Assembly (NCBI GenBank): GCA_948144175.1
Contig: CANXME010000532.1
Span: 253,001-317,000, forward strand
Source of the DNA: Closterium sp. NIES-65
Lineage: Eukaryota > Streptophyta > Zygnematophyceae > Desmidiales > Closteriaceae
Direction: 5' to 3'
DNA length: 64,000 nt
Shown in pieces: positions 34,323 to 47,467 of this stretch. Below the pieces are notes generated by a model, which did not search any database, had not been told where the DNA came from, and saw only the letters and a list, made by a program, of their open reading frames with translations. The translations under genes and the position numbers were made by a program. Every line of letters starts with the position of its first letter. Within the stretch, counting starts at the first letter, position 1.

Positions 34323-34712
34323 TGTGAGAGTACGACGGCTTATGCCAGCTATGCTTGCTTGCCTTAACTTTATCATGCTATTTCTAGCATAGGATAATTA
34401 TATACATGCATGAATTGCTTGATTTCCTAGGCTAGGTGCTTTCCTATATTTTATTATAGTTATAGCACCGAGCTAGGTTGCGTGCACCGAATTCTGGCTT
34501 TTCGGTTGCCACCGAATTGCCTTCTACCGAATTCGGTAAGGATCCGTTCGGGACGCTACGCGGCCCGCGGAACCTTCGCGTAACACCTGGTTACGAAGCC
34601 TTGTGTCGAGCCTATATATAGCCTCGTGTTGTACCCAGGTGAAGACATTCAATTCAATTCCATTCGACTCAATTCTCATTCTCTTTTCTGAACTCGATCC
34701 TAGATCCTCACA
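34323..34712 (+). repeat. 5' LTR of G4 (390 bp)
   Basis: TGTGAGAGTACGACGG...GATCCTCACA. It contains CCGAATTC repeats and a TATATATAG string near 34612 that could be the TATA box for element transcription. Confidence 0.95.
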
Positions 34713-35142
34713 CTTGGTAATCAGAGCGGGCTTACACGCGAGGTCTTCAACCGCTTAGTTCCGGCCTTTAAAAACCGCGGGGGCGACGACGAAAGCGCCG
34801 ATACGGGTATGTAAAATCAGTTCCGCGCAATTTTTATAAGTCCTCCTCGATTCGGTTTTCGAACACCCCTCAGATTTACTGGTGGAAAGGTTGGAGTTTC
34901 GACCGTTCGATCGAGTTTCATCTCAACGGCCCAGAGAATTTCGCCCAAAAAAGTTGGAATTTGGAGCGTCGGATCGATTTTCTCCTCAACGGCCGAGATC
35001 GGACGCGAATTTCGCCTAAGGGAGATTTACGCAACCTACAGAATTCGCGCTCGTCGATTCTACAGTCAACTTGACTCGTAGTAAGTCGACCAGCACCTAG
35101 AATTCAATTATTTTTGTCGCGCATCTTCCTGTAAATCACCAA
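34713..35142 (+). other. G4 primer site and untranslated leader
   Basis: It starts with a near match to the complement of initiator-Met tRNA (TGGTAATCAGAGC, one extra A). The remaining about 410 bp before the gag ATG at 35143 are not tandem-repetitive, unlike the copia leaders, and I see no frame of interest. Confidence 0.65.
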
Positions 35143-35599
35143 ATGGAGGGCCAAGGCGACAACTACGCGACTACGAGCGACATCGCGAGCCTCCGCACCA
35201 ACATGGAGCAGACGCAGGCGACGCTTCGTCGACTCAAGGCTTTTCTGAAAAGCCAACCAGGGTTCGCCACCGCAGCAGCAGCGACCACAGCGACTGCAGC
35301 ACCGACAACTCCAGCAGCAGTGGCGACACCGACATTTCACGGACCAATGGCACCACTGTCGCCGAACCTCGAAGCAGCACGACCGAGGCTCCCGGAGGCG
35401 TTCGATCCAAGCGCGAAGTGATCCGACGTCCGGCGATTCGTGGCCAAATCGAAATTTACTTCGAGGCCATTGGCAGTTCGACCCCGCAACACGATGCAAC
35501 AAGGATTCGGCTCGCAGCGACACTGTTACGTGGACCGGCTCTCGAATGGATTTACTACACCGACGTAGCCCGCGGGGAGAAAACGTGGCAGCAGTTTCG

Positions 35600-35730
35600 T
35601 GTGAAAATCAATGAACAGGAATGAAATGACTAAGTCAGAGTTGGGTACAAATACAACCCTAGAAAGCTGTACCCCATATGTGCTACCCCACTATAGCCTA
35701 CAAACATGCATCAGCTATGATAATCTGACA
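35600..35730 (-). repeat. 3' LTR of C3 (131 bp)
   Basis: TGTGAAAATC...AATCTGACA, followed by the stem-loop at 35733-35753. Confidence 0.95.
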
Positions 35731-35943
35731 CACCCCCATAGGCAAAGTGGGGGAGAACAAGGGGTCACAAGACCAGTCAAGCAAAGCAAAGCAAAGCAAG
35801 CTCAGGGTGGATCACAAAGTCACCACACAGTCCGAGCACAAGAGCAGGGCCAGAGGCCAGTTCACATGCAGGAGTACAGACATATATATAAAACTAGACA
35901 AGCAAGAGCAGGTATATATATATATGTCACAGTACAAGTGAAG

Positions 35944-38900
35944 TCAAGAGGAGAGCAAGTGAGGCAAGACAGGCACAAGACCCAGCTGGGTGCAAAAGCG
36001 CTGATGGTCACAAGGCGCGAGTGCCTTGGTGAACACATCAGCAGTGTTGGCCTCAGAGGCCACGTACGCAAGTCGCAACTGACCACGCTGCTGCAGCTCA
36101 CGAGCAAGGAAGTAGCGGAGAGCAATGTGCTTCGTTCTGTGCTCCAAGCGCTGCTCTCGACACAAGGCCAGCATGGCCTTGTTGTCTACATACAGCACTG
36201 GAGGAGAACGAGGCGGCTCTCCAAGGTCAGTCAGCAGGTAGGTGAGCCAGCAAAGCTCCTGTGCAGCCATGGCCCCGGCGTAGATCTCAGCTTCACAACT
36301 GGAGCCGAGAACCGAAGACGAGCGAGTAGACCGCCACGAGACAGAGCCGGAACCAAGGCTGAAGGTGTAACCCTGTGACGACCGCTGCGTAGCCAGGTCG
36401 TCAGCCCAAGAAGCGTCCGCGTGGCCGGTAAGGACCACTGGACTCCGCCCTCCAAGCACTAGCCCCATGCCCGACGTACTGCACAGGTAGCGCAATACCC
36501 TCTTCGCTGCAGCCATGTGCTCTGGTCTGTGTCTCCCAGGAGCAACATAGCGTGCAAGAATGCTCAGAGGGTATGCAAGGTCAGGTCGTGTGCAGGTCAT
36601 CAGGTACATGAGGCAGCCAACAAGCTCTGCATACGGACCACTCGACTCTACGGACTCATCCGAAGGCAGAGCTGAGAGTGAGTGGCGAGTAGGCAGAGGA
36701 GTGGCCTGAGGCGAGGAGTACGTGAAGCCGAAGCGCTGAAGAACCTGCTGCACCATGTGTGACTGAGTCAAGGTAATGGTGCGGCGTGCTCTGTCCCGAG
36801 TGATCTGCAAGCCAAGGTAGCTGCGCAGTTCACCCAGGTCTGTGCACGTGTGTCTCTTCAGCAGCTCGGACTTCACGTAGGCGAGTCCAGCAGTGTCCGC
36901 TGTGGCAAAGACCAAGTCGTCGACGTACACGAGGATGTAGAACGGCGGCAGGGAAGTGTCGGTGCGAAGAAACAGCGACGGGTCAGCAGTAGAAGGAGCA
37001 AACCCAAGGGCCGCAAGCGTAGTCCTCAGTGTGTCGTGCCACTCACGCGGTGCCTGGCGGAGACCGTAGACTGGCCGTCGGAGGCTCCACTGGGTGCCAG
37101 GAGGGAAAGTCCCAGTGAAGCCAGGTGGACGGCGAAGCCAGATCTCCTCGTGCAGGCTACCCTGCAAGAACGCAGTGCTGAAGTCAAGAGAGTGAAGCTC
37201 GTAGTCGCGCTGAGCGGCTATGTGCAGCAGCACCCGAAGAGTAGTCATCTTCGGGGTGGGAGAGAAGGTCTGAAAGTAGTCAACTCCCTGCCGCTGACTG
37301 AAGCCACGAGCAACGTACCGTGCCTTGAAGACAGGTGGAGAGCCCGGCGGCCGCTTCACCCTGAAGATCCACATGCCACTGACGATGTTCGCCCCAGGAG
37401 GGGGAACCGCGTCAACGTAGGTGCCTGTGGACTTCCAGGAAGCCATCTCTGCATCCATAGCTGCCTGCCACTGAGAGGAGTAGGGACCCTCTACGGCCTC
37501 CGCGTAAGAACGCGGAGTCGGGATGTCTAGTGCATCCGGGTCTCCCTCAGGGGCAAGCAGTACAGACGCGAGATGAGGTGAAGCAGCCGCTAGACACTGT
37601 AACTCCTCCTGCCTGTCCTCTAGGACGTCCGTGCCAAGAGCACACTCACCCCCGACGGACGGAGGACAGACAGACGCAAACTCAGCAACAAGACTAGCAG
37701 CGTAGTCGAGACGACAGCGAGCAGCAAAGTCGACGAGCTCAGCGACTAGAGCAGACGCAGCAGTGGACTCAAAAGAGGGGTCAGTGACGACAGTAGCAAG
37801 AAGACGCGTGACAGTAGGACTGGCAGCACGAAGAGAGTCCGACTCAGGGTCGGCAAGCGCAGGAAGAGAGGACTCAGGAGGAGAAGGCAAAGGGGCACGC
37901 AGAGGAGCAGTGGACTGACGCAAAGACATCCGGTGGGTGCCAGGGACAGGAGGAGGACGCTGACGCGAACTGCGACCACTAGCGCGAGCAGCACGAACAG
38001 GCGACGCGGGACGAGACGCAGGCTCACGACGCTCAGCAAGACCTCCAGTAGGACCAGTGTAAGGAGAGGGAGCAGGCAGTGGAGAGGAAGGCTCCAGCAG
38101 GGACTGCGACTGGACAGGCGGTGGACCCTCTACTGGAGGAGAAAGACCAAGAACCTGCTGCAGGAGCGGAACGAAGTACGGCCGAGGCCGCACGGCAGCT
38201 CCAGACTCAGCAAGGACAGCACCAGCACCCTCAGCGACAGCACCAGCGCCACCCACACTTCCAGCGGCAGGACCAACAGCAGTAGGCTCAGCACCAACGC
38301 CCTCAGCAGTTCCAGCTCCAGGAGGACCCGCAGGTCCAGCAGCTCCGGGACCGGCAGCACCCGCACCCACGACGGTCGAAGAAGCTCCAGCTCCAGCTCC
38401 AGCAGCACCTCCAGACTCAGCAGCACGCCTCCAGCGGCGAGCGAACCACTCGTGCAGCTCCTGTGGAGAGAGGGGCTCCCGGCGAGACGCAGCAGCAGGA
38501 GAAACCCCAGGCTCAGCAGCTCCAGACGCAGCACCCCCAGGCTCAGCAGCTCCCAGCTCAGCACCCCCAGGCTCAGCAGCTCCCGACCCAGCACCCCCAG
38601 ACCCAGCACGTCCAGGCACAGCACCCCCCGGCTCAGCACCCCCAGGCTCCGCACCCTCCGCAGTAGCACCCTCAGGCCCAGCACCCCCAGCAGTAGCACC
38701 CCCAGGCTCAGCACCCCCGCGCACAGCACCCCCAGAGTCAGCACCCCCAGGCTCAGCACCCGCAGCAGCACCAGAGTCACCAGTAACCTCGACCGGGTCA
38801 ACGGCGTCTACCTGGGACACACCTGAGGGGGCAGGAACCTGAGGGGGGAGGGGGTCTACCGGGGGGGGAACCGGCACAAGGAAGTCCGGGGGAGGGGGGA

Positions 38901-41836
38901 GGGAAGGAGTGCGGTAGGGGAAGAGACGGTAGAAGGGGGACTGACTCGTCGAACGTGACGTCCTGGGAGGACATAACACGACGAGAGGAGGGGTGGTAAA
39001 ACTGCCACCCTGGGGCGTCAGTGGGGAAGCCAAGGAAGACACAGGGAGCAGCACGAGGGGACAGCTTGTCCGCAGACAAGTCGCGGACAAACGCCCGAGA
39101 TCCCCAGACACGGAACACAGACGCATCGCCAACCTTCCCCGTCCACAGCAAGGCTGGGGACATCGCAGGCCGAGAGACCCGGGGGTGAAGGTTGAGCTGA
39201 TGCGCCGCGTACCTCACCGCAAACGGCCACAGAAAATGGGGGGCAGCCGCATGCATCATGGACGTACGAGCGACATCCATGACCATGCCAATGCGGCACT
39301 CAGCAATCCCATTTTGCTGTGGTGAGTCCGGAAGCGTGAAGGTCTGGCGGATGCCTCGTGCACGACAGTAGTCTCGCAGAAGGCGAGAAGAGAACTCTCC
39401 GCCTCCGTCCGAGTGCAGACGCAGAACAGGAAAGTCCGAGCCGAAGCTCTTCCTGAGCTGGAGACGAGCCTCGCGGATCCAGTCGATCAGCACCTCAGTG
39501 ACCGCACCCTTGCTGCGCAAGGGGAGGACTGTGGTGTAACGCGAGTAGTCGTCAACCACCAACAGGAAGTAGCGCTCGTGACCCTGCCCACGGACGGGGG
39601 CTGGGCCCCACACATCCATGTGAAGCGTCTGCAGGGGAGCCTCTGTCGGGGGGAAGTGGGAGGAGTGAGGAGTAGCCCGGAGGCGACCCTCGACACAGGG
39701 GACACAAGAAGGTCCTGGCCCGGAGGGGAGAGGAGGGAGAGTTTGGGGAAGACCAGAGACAAGGACACGGGAAGCCATGCTCCGAAGACGGGGCAAGGAG
39801 GGGTGGCCAAGACAGTGGTGCCACAGGAGAGTCTCGTGAGACAGGAGGCGACAAGAACAGGGGGCAGACTCAGGACCTGACCGGGACGCAGCAGCAAGCA
39901 CCTGACCTGACGCAGCCACCTGACCAGACGCAGGGACAGGAGGAGACTCAACGGTCAGGGTGTAGAGACTCGACCCCGGCCGACGCGAGAACGTGGCCAG
40001 GTGTCGGCCTGTGCGTGCCTCCGTGCAGTGGGTCACCCGCTGACTCGCAGGAGTGAACTGGTGAACCCCCACATCCTGCAGGTCCGCGCCACTCACCAAG
40101 TTCGTAGAGAACGAGGGAAGGTACAGACCAGACAGGGTGCCCGAAGGGGCAGCCGGACACGGGAGGACAGTGGAGAAGTGAGACGGGACTGCAAGGGAGA
40201 CTGCAACCGGCCGGCCGAGCGGCGTAAGGGTAGTGCGGTCTCGAAAGAAGGAGCGAGAAGCCCCGGAGTCAAGTGTGAAAGTGAGGGAGGACGAGGACGA
40301 CGCAGTACCTGAGAGCGCAGTCTCACCAGTACCTGAGAGCGCAGACGCACTGGCACCTAGAGCAGCAGCCTCACAAGTACCTAGCGCAGCAGTACCAATG
40401 CCCGGGTCGGGCTGGAAACACCGGTAACCCTCATTCTCCTCACTATAAGTCACAGCATACATAGCAGCAAGGATAGCATCAAAATCAAGATCAAAGATCG
40501 CTACACTAGCCCTGAGAAGCTCATCCCAGCGAGGGATCTCACTAGCCCCAGGGAACTGCTGACGCCAAGCGTCCGTCAGGCGGCCAAAGCAGCGCTGGGC
40601 GGCGTGGGCACCCCCACACTGCTCACCCGCGCGGTCGCCGGAACGGAGAACGTAGGTGCAGGGACCAGTACCCCCACCCCTCTGACGCCCAGCGTACCAC
40701 TCACGAAGCTGCTGAGGCGGAGGGATGTCCCGCGAGCGCTGCTGCTGCTGCCGCTGTGAGCGCTGGCCACCACCACCGCCGCTACGCTGCTGGGTACCAC
40801 CCCGACCAGCTCCACCTCCTCCACCACCACCGCCACCTCCGCTGCCGCCTCCACCGCCTCCACCTCCGCCGCCTCCACCTCCGCCGCTGCCTCCACCACC
40901 ACCGCTGGCACCACCACCACCGTCTCCGCCGCTGCTGCCACCACCACCACCACCACCACCCCCGCCACTAGTCCCGCCGCCACCCCCACTCCCTCCGCCG
41001 CCACCGCCGCCACCGCCACCGCCCCCTCCAGCTCCACCCGCGCCCTTGCCCCCCTTGCCCTTGCTGGAGCGACGTCTCCCACTAGGGGCAGACGCCGCGC
41101 CGACCGACTCAAGACCAAGCAGGTCGGCAGCAGCAGCAGAGGCAACAGAGGGCAGCAAGGGGGAAGGAGAGCACCCCTCAAAGATGGGGGTGCGAGGGTC
41201 ACCACGAGAAGCACCTACAGCGACTATGCTCTTCTCCGCTGCGAGGAGGGCCTTCTCGAGGAGGTCGACGGTGAGGGTGGTGGGACAGACTGCGAGAAAG
41301 TGGCCCCTGACGACGCGAAGGGAGTCAGGGAGGCGCGCGACTACGTAGTAGAGAGCGATGTACATGGGGGGGGGGTTCTTAGCGCAGAACTCAGCAGGAA
41401 GGGCGGCGCGGTAGCGAGTGTCACTAGTGCGGAGGTGTGTAATGAGGTCAGCGACAGTGGGAAAGGCAGAGAGGTCAGGAAAGAGGTAGGGAAGCATGAG
41501 ACGGCTCAGTGCAGCAGTGGCAGGGGAGGAGTAGCGCGCAACTACAGCGTCGTACAAGGTCTGAGCACTCTTGTACTGACTAAAGTGCGCGCGCTCAGAG
41601 GTAGGGAGGTGGCGACGCACAGCAAGACGTGCAGCAGCATCGCGGGTGGCCCACTGAGAGCGCACAGTGGGATCAGCATCAGCAGCAGGAGCAGGAGAGG
41701 CGCCAGAGGTAAGGTCAAAGAGGGAGAGGCCGTCTGCCCTATCGCACTGTAAAAACAACTGCAGGTCGTCTACCCAGACCTCAAAGTCAATGGCTCGACC
41801 CTCAGCGTCAAAAGCTAGGACACTAGGGGTAGCCAT
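35944..41836 (-). pseudogene. C3 gag-pol, one frameshift
   Basis: Gag starts at 41836 (MATPSVLAFDAEG). One frame runs through the Gly-rich tract (about 41050-40830), the CX13CX3HX4C knuckle, protease (TLDSGASRSFF) and the integrase core to about 38940. There a run of five G, against four in C1 and C2 (plus strand near 38935-38939), shifts the frame. The second frame then carries the GGAEP linker, RT with YVDD near 36915 and RNase H to the stop at 35944. Two integrase residues differ from the siblings: HSDGGGEF for HSDRGGEF and AECRIG for AERRIG. A short in-frame deletion removes DPSGGPVL before the protease end. One inserted base is the only frame break. Confidence 0.93.
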
Positions 41837-41939
41837 GACGACGACAGCGAAGTAGTGCAAGCAGTAGGGGAAGAGCACGCAGTGACAGTGCGACTGTGCT
41901 CACCAGGCAGGGCAGGCCGGGCAACTCTGCAAAAGGGCG

Positions 41940-42760
41940 GCTCGGCGACTCAGTGACTCGGCTGCTGGGCGGCTCGGCTCCCGGGCGGCTCGGGTGTAGG
42001 GCGGCTCGGCGCCCGGGCGTCTCGGCGGCAGGGCGGCTCGGGTGCAGGGCGGCTCGGCTCCCGGGCGGCTCGGCGGTAGGGCGGCTCGGGTGTAGGACGG
42101 GGCCGGGACAGGGGACGGCGGGGCCGTCAGGGTGCAGCGGCGGGGCCGTGACAGGGGGCGGCGGGGCCGTCAGGGTGCAGCGGCGGGGCCGGCAGGGTGC
42201 AGCGGCGGGGCCGGGACAGGGGACGGCGGGGCCGTCAGGGTGCAGCGGCGGGGCCGACTGGTGCAGTGGTGGGGCCGTCAGGGTGCAACGGCGGGGCCGT
42301 GACAGGGGACGGCGGGGCCGTCAGGGTGCAGCGGCGGGGCCGACAGAGGTGCAGCGGCGGGGCCGGCAGGGTGCAGCGGCGGGGCCGGGACAGGGGACGG
42401 CGGGGCCGTCAGGGTGCAGCGGCGGGGCCGACAGGTGCAGTGGCGGGGCCGTCAGGTTGCAACGGCGGGGCCGAGAGTAGGGGACGGCGGGGCCGTCAAA
42501 AGAGGACGGCGGGGCCGTCAGGTGACGGGGCCCGCTGCAGCGACGAAGAGGCCGCGCGGCCGGCGTGAGGGCGGCGGGGCGCAGCACAGCCGAGAGGGCG
42601 GCGCGGCGCGGCCGTAAGGCCAGCGCGACGTGGGGCCCGGGCCGCGCGCGTGAAAAAAAAGGAGTCGCGCGCGCGACTCGCGGGGCGCCACAAGGGCAGC
42701 GCGACAAGCACTAGGGGGGAGCGCGCCTCGGGGAGAATAGGGCGCGCTCCGGGCAGGAAA
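41940..42760 (-). repeat. GC-rich tandem-repeat leader of C3
   Basis: An array of about 60-bp units on the theme GGGGCCGTCAGGGTGCAGCG (42100-42480), plus a GGCTCGGCTCCCGGGC array nearer gag. The unit differs from those of C1, C2 and C4 although the coding regions are close. Confidence 0.85.
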
Positions 42761-42818
42761 AAAATCGTGGGTGGGCCCTTAAAAAAAACGGTCCTTAGGA
42801 AGGACCCGCTCTATACCA

Positions 42819-42949
42819 TGTGAAAATCAATGAACAGGAATGAAATGACTAAGTCAGAGTTGGGAACAAATACAACCCTAGAAAGCTATACCCCATATGT
42901 GCTACCCCACTATAGCCTACAAACATGCATCAGCTATGATAATCTGACA
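42819..42949 (-). repeat. 5' LTR of C3 (131 bp)
   Basis: It matches 35600-35730 apart from two bases. The primer site adjoins it on the left (plus strand CCCGCTCTATACCA at 42805-42818). Confidence 0.95.
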
Positions 42950-43347
42950 TTTCGGGCAGATTTAATCGAGCGTTTCGAACCAATTAATACAACCTACATG
43001 GCGCGGCAGCAGATACACCGACACAAGCAATACAGTAGTCTAACACAGTACACGCAGCAGATGGAGTTACTGTTCAACCGCATCACCGACCTGACCGAAG
43101 GCGAAAAAATCCAGGCGTACACCGAAGGCTTAAAAATGGAGATTCGGCGGCAGGTGATTGCGGCGAATTACAACAGCTACAGAGACATCGTGCGTGCTAC
43201 CGAGCGATACGACACGCTGACTCGAGGTGAACCCGAAACACGACGCTTCACGCCGAACCGTACATTCGGCACGGAGCGATCGGCACCCCCCACGTTCGCC
43301 GAACCGATGGATATCGACAAATACGACGCGAAGCAGCAGCCGACAAA

Positions 43348-46300
43348 ATGCGAATTTTGCGGCGCAGCAGGACATCAGTTTTTGTCGTGCTACAAAATGA
43401 AGAAAGCACGTGCGGCACTCCGGGACGGAAACAGTGGAGCACCCCCGAAGTAAAAAAACGGGAATCGCCAGTAGCCGCGGATCGACCTGGCGATCGCGTA
43501 AAGATCCGAAAAGTAGGAAAAGGCGACAACGTGGCGACTTCGGAGCGGGTGAAAAAAGGAGAAAAAGCTGGCGCGAATTTAAAACGTCACGACCGATCGG
43601 CATCAGGGGAAATCGCCGAGGCGAATGGAGGCTCCGCGAAAAAAGACTCTGCACCGACCGGGAAACTCCAGCCGAACACCCACGAAAGTAAGAATTCGTT
43701 AAAAGTATCCTATAAAGATGCTCTAACGAAGAATATTGCTTCTCGTGGTTTACAAGCCTTCAAAAAATTCAGGGGAGGTCTAGAGGCCAAGAAAAAGCCT
43801 TTAGAAATTATTCAGGTACCTGAGAAGTTGGGCAAAATACTACGGAGCGTAGAGAAGGGTCGTGCGTTCCGTGGAGTTAATATTCTCTCCCCGCAGCACA
43901 GTGTTAAGGCTCCCCGTCGCCCACAGGTGAAGCCTACACAGCTGCCAAGGCTTAGAGGAGACATCCAGGCTCAGGAAAAAATATACAAGCCTCGGAAAAA
44001 TCCTCCTACCCCCCGGGTGAAGTTGGAAAGCGCTGAGTCAGGTATAGGAAAAAGGGAAAGCATTCAGTTTGATGTACCCTATGATCCTATTAACAAGACC
44101 CTCTTTGGCTTCTCAGCACAGCAGAAACCACTACTCCTCGAGGTGTTATGCAATGGGCGACGACTCCAGGCACTGGTGGACAGCGGTGCATCTCACTCGG
44201 TGTGTGACCGCGGAGCATTGGAGAAAATTGGAGAGAAGGCGGAAGAGACCCAGTTTTCAGCAACCATGGTGGACGGTACGAAGCTTCCTATCCACGGCGA
44301 AGCATCACTGCCACTGCATATAGGTGCGTTGAGGTGGAAGCCAAAGCTACCAGTCACCAACATCAAAGGATTAGATTTTATCTTGGGGCGAGATTTCCTG
44401 AAGCAGTTCAACCCCGAGATCCATTGGGTCAACAGCAAGGTGTGCATCTACAACAACGGGAAACGAGTGGAGCTGCAAAGCTGGACGGATACAGGGGACG
44501 TACCTGAAACGACACTGGCACGGTTTGAACAGACGGTGAACAAGAGTAACACGGGTTAGCTAGCACTGGTTATGGCAGCAGCAGAGGAGGAGAAGCCGAG
44601 TTCCGAGCTACCTGCAGCAGTGAAAGAGGTCTTGGAGCAGTACAAGGATATAATTCCCGACGACCTACCTGCAGGCGTACCTCCAGCACGCACCCACGAG
44701 CACGAGATCGTGGAGGAACCAGGTGCGAAACCCGTCTCACGTGCACCATACCGACTGAGTCCGACTGAACTGACAGACGGGAAAAAACAGATAGAGTATC
44801 TACTGGACAGACAACTGATCCGCCCATCCACCTCTCCCTACGGCGCACCAGTTCTCTTCACTCCAAAACCAGACGGCAGTCTACGGATGTGCATCGACTA
44901 CCGCGCACTGAACAAACAGACAGTCAAAAACAAATATCCCATACCGCGCATGGACGACCTACTCGATCAACTGCGTAGAGCAACAGTATTTTCGAAGCTG
45001 GACCTACGATCGGGCTACTGGCAGATCAAGATGGCAGACAACTCCATCCACAAGACAGCGTTCCGGACCAGATACGGCTCCTACGAATACTTGGTGATGC
45101 CGTTCGGACTCTGCAACGCACCAGCAACGTTTCATGCGGAGATGAATCACATCTTACGACCCCTGCTGGACGAATGCGTGGTGGTGTACCTGGACGACAT
45201 TCTCATCTACTCCAAGAACATGAAGGAGCACGTGGAGCATCTGCGGAAGGTGTTCGGGATCCTGAGGAAAAACAAGTTCTACGTGAAGCTGTCAAAGAGC
45301 GACTTCGCCCTGAAGAAGGTGCAGTTTCTCGGGCACATGGTGAGTGCCGAGGGCGTACACGTGGACCCACGGAAGATCGAAGCCGTCAAGAAGTGGAAAG
45401 TACCAGAGAACGTGAAGGAGTTACAGCAGTTCCTAGGCTTCGCCAACTACTACAACAGGTTCGTGCCGCAGTACGCTAAGATAGCAGCGCCACTGACCGA
45501 CCTACTGAAAAAGGATACGCCCTACAAATGGGATACCCTTCATCAGCAAGCGATGGAGCAGCTACAGACAGCACTGACTACAGTGCCAGTACTCATCTTG
45601 CCGGATCCAGACAAGGACTACGTGGTGGAAGCAGACGCTAGTGACCAAGCAGTCGGAGCAGTACTGATGCAGGATCACGGACGCGATTTGCAGCCCATCG
45701 CCTACCTCAGTAAAAAGCTACACGGAGCAGAACTTAACTACCCCATTCACGACAAGGAAGCCTTAGCGATAGTCATAGCCTTCAAGGCGTGGAGGTGTTA
45801 CCTAGAGGGAGCCAAGACTACAATCTATACTGACCACTGCAGTCTCAAATCCCTGAAGTCACAACCGACACTCTCACGACGACAGGTGCGGTGGGTGGAT
45901 TTCCTGGAAACTCACTTCCACTACGACATCGTCTACAAGCCCGGGCTACACAACAAGGCAGACGCGTTGAGCCGCCCCGGACATGTAGCAGGCATCCAGC
46001 TCGACGGGATGAACCCTCTGCTCAAAGGTCTATTCCAACATGGGTACTCCGTGGACGCAGAGATTGCTACAGCACAGACCAAGAAGCTATTACAGTGGGA
46101 GAAAGACTTAGCTGTAAGGAAGGGTTCAGGAAAGATTTGGGTACCGAATTACGCCCCGCTACGGCAGATCCTATTGGAGGAGTTTCACGACGTACCTTAC
46201 GCGGGACATTTCGGGAGCAACAAGACGTTAGCAGGGATAGCGAAGTATTACTACTGGCCCGGGATGGCAGCAGACGTGCAGCAGTTCGTCACCTCTTGCG

Positions 46301-47457
46301 ACACGTGCCAGCGGATGAAGAGCAGCAAGCAGAAAAAAGCAGGGTTACTTCAGCCTCTACCCGTACCGGAGCAGCCATGGCAGGTCGTTAGCCTCGACTT
46401 CATCACAGGGCTTCCTTCGACCTCACGGGGACATGATTCCATCCTCGTGGTGATCGATAAGTTCTCCAAAATGGGTCACTTCATACCGACCAACGCCACA
46501 GCTACAGCTGAAGCAACTGCTCGACTCTTCTTCGACCGCATCATCACCATCCACGGCATCCCCGCTACACTCATCTCAGACAGAGACCCCAAATTCACGA
46601 GTAAGTTCTGGAAGGAGCTCATGGGACTGTTGGGGACAAAGCTTGCAATGTCTTCAGCATACCACCCCTAGACTGACGGACAGGCAGAGCGACTCAATCA
46701 AGTGGCTAAACAGTTACTGCGCACAGCTTGCAAGGACGACGTCAGCCACTGGGACACACAGTTACCAACCCTAGAGTTCGCTTACAGCAACGCATCACAT
46801 GCGGCCACAGGGAAAACTCCTTTCTTCCTGTGTTACGGACGGGAACCACTCACACCACAGCAGCCAACTACACCGGCACACGTCCAAGCCGCACATGACT
46901 TCGTCACCACCATGCAGCAGCTATGGGAGAAGACTCAGCGATGACTCACCACGATGCAGAACTCCCAGAAGCAGTATGCCGATCGTCAGTGACGTGATCA
47001 CTCAGTAGCAGTTGGAGATCAGGTGCTTCTTGACACGCGCAACTTGAACCTGTCTCACCTCCCATCCAAACTCCGGCCTCGCTTCTGTGGTCCTTTTCTT
47101 GTTGAGGCACAGATGACACCAGTTACATTCCGCTTGCGCTTACCAGATACATGGAAGCTTCACAACGCTTTCCATGTCCAGCTACTGAAGCCCTACAAGG
47201 ACCCCAACCAACAGTTCCAGGGACGGCAGCTACCGCCACCACCACCTGTTCTCATACAGGATGAACCCGAGTACGAGATCGAGCGCGTTCTCTCTCATCG
47301 ACGCCGCGGTGGCAAGACCCTCGAGTTCCTGATACGCTGGAAGGGATACGACCCCACTGAGGACAGTTGGGTTACAGAAGCTGATATGGGCAACGCACGC
47401 CGTGCTCTCAAGGACTATCTTGTCAAGCAGGGTGTATCTCACGCCACCCAGCTTTGA
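43348..47457 (+). pseudogene. pol: G4 pol: protease, RT, RNase H, integrase, chromodomain, four stops
   Basis: A single frame of 4110 bp with no frameshift. Order: basic linker; protease with VDSGASHSVCD; RT ([20 protein letters not shown] near 45190); RNase H ([23 protein letters not shown]); integrase zinc finger ([11 protein letters not shown]...CDTCQRMK) and DDE core ([20 protein letters not shown]); GPF module (RPRFCGPFLV); chromodomain (LEFLIRWKGYDPTEDSWV). In-frame stops: TAG 44557-44559 between protease and RT, TAG 46669-46671 where YHPQTDGQ is expected, TGA 46942-46944, TGA 46990-46992. All other catalytic residues are present, so decay is recent and by point change. Confidence 0.92.
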
Positions 47458-47467
47458 GGGGGGGACG

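Larger units (their letters stand above)
35600..42949 (-). mobile_element. Ty1/copia element C3, complete, innermost of the nest
   Basis: 7350 bp, two 131-bp LTRs with two differences by eye, and a perfect target duplication TTTCG (35595-35599 and 42950-42954) inside G4 gag. Its coding part is close to C2 (same family), while its LTR and GC-rich leader are distinct. Confidence 0.96.
35143..43453 (+). pseudogene. gag: G4 gag, split by copia C3
   Basis: The left part (35143-35599) starts MEGQGDNYATTSDIAS, has a short heptad region and a Thr/Ala/Pro linker, then a TGA at 35419-35421 and a one-base frame change shortly after. The capsid then reads IEIYFEAIG...LAATLLRGPALEW. The right part (42955-43453) continues the same frame exactly across the C3 target site (QQF-R-ADLIERFEP) and ends with a zinc knuckle CEFCGAAGHQFLSC (CX2CX4HX4C) and stop TAA. 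Pol overlaps by 106 nt in the -1 frame. Confidence 0.9.

Noticed and set aside
43400..43470. A -1 slippery heptamer at the G4 gag-pol overlap
   Set aside because: The only perfect candidate (A AAA AAC) lies after the gag stop, and CGGAAAC is an imperfect heptamer with no clear stem downstream.
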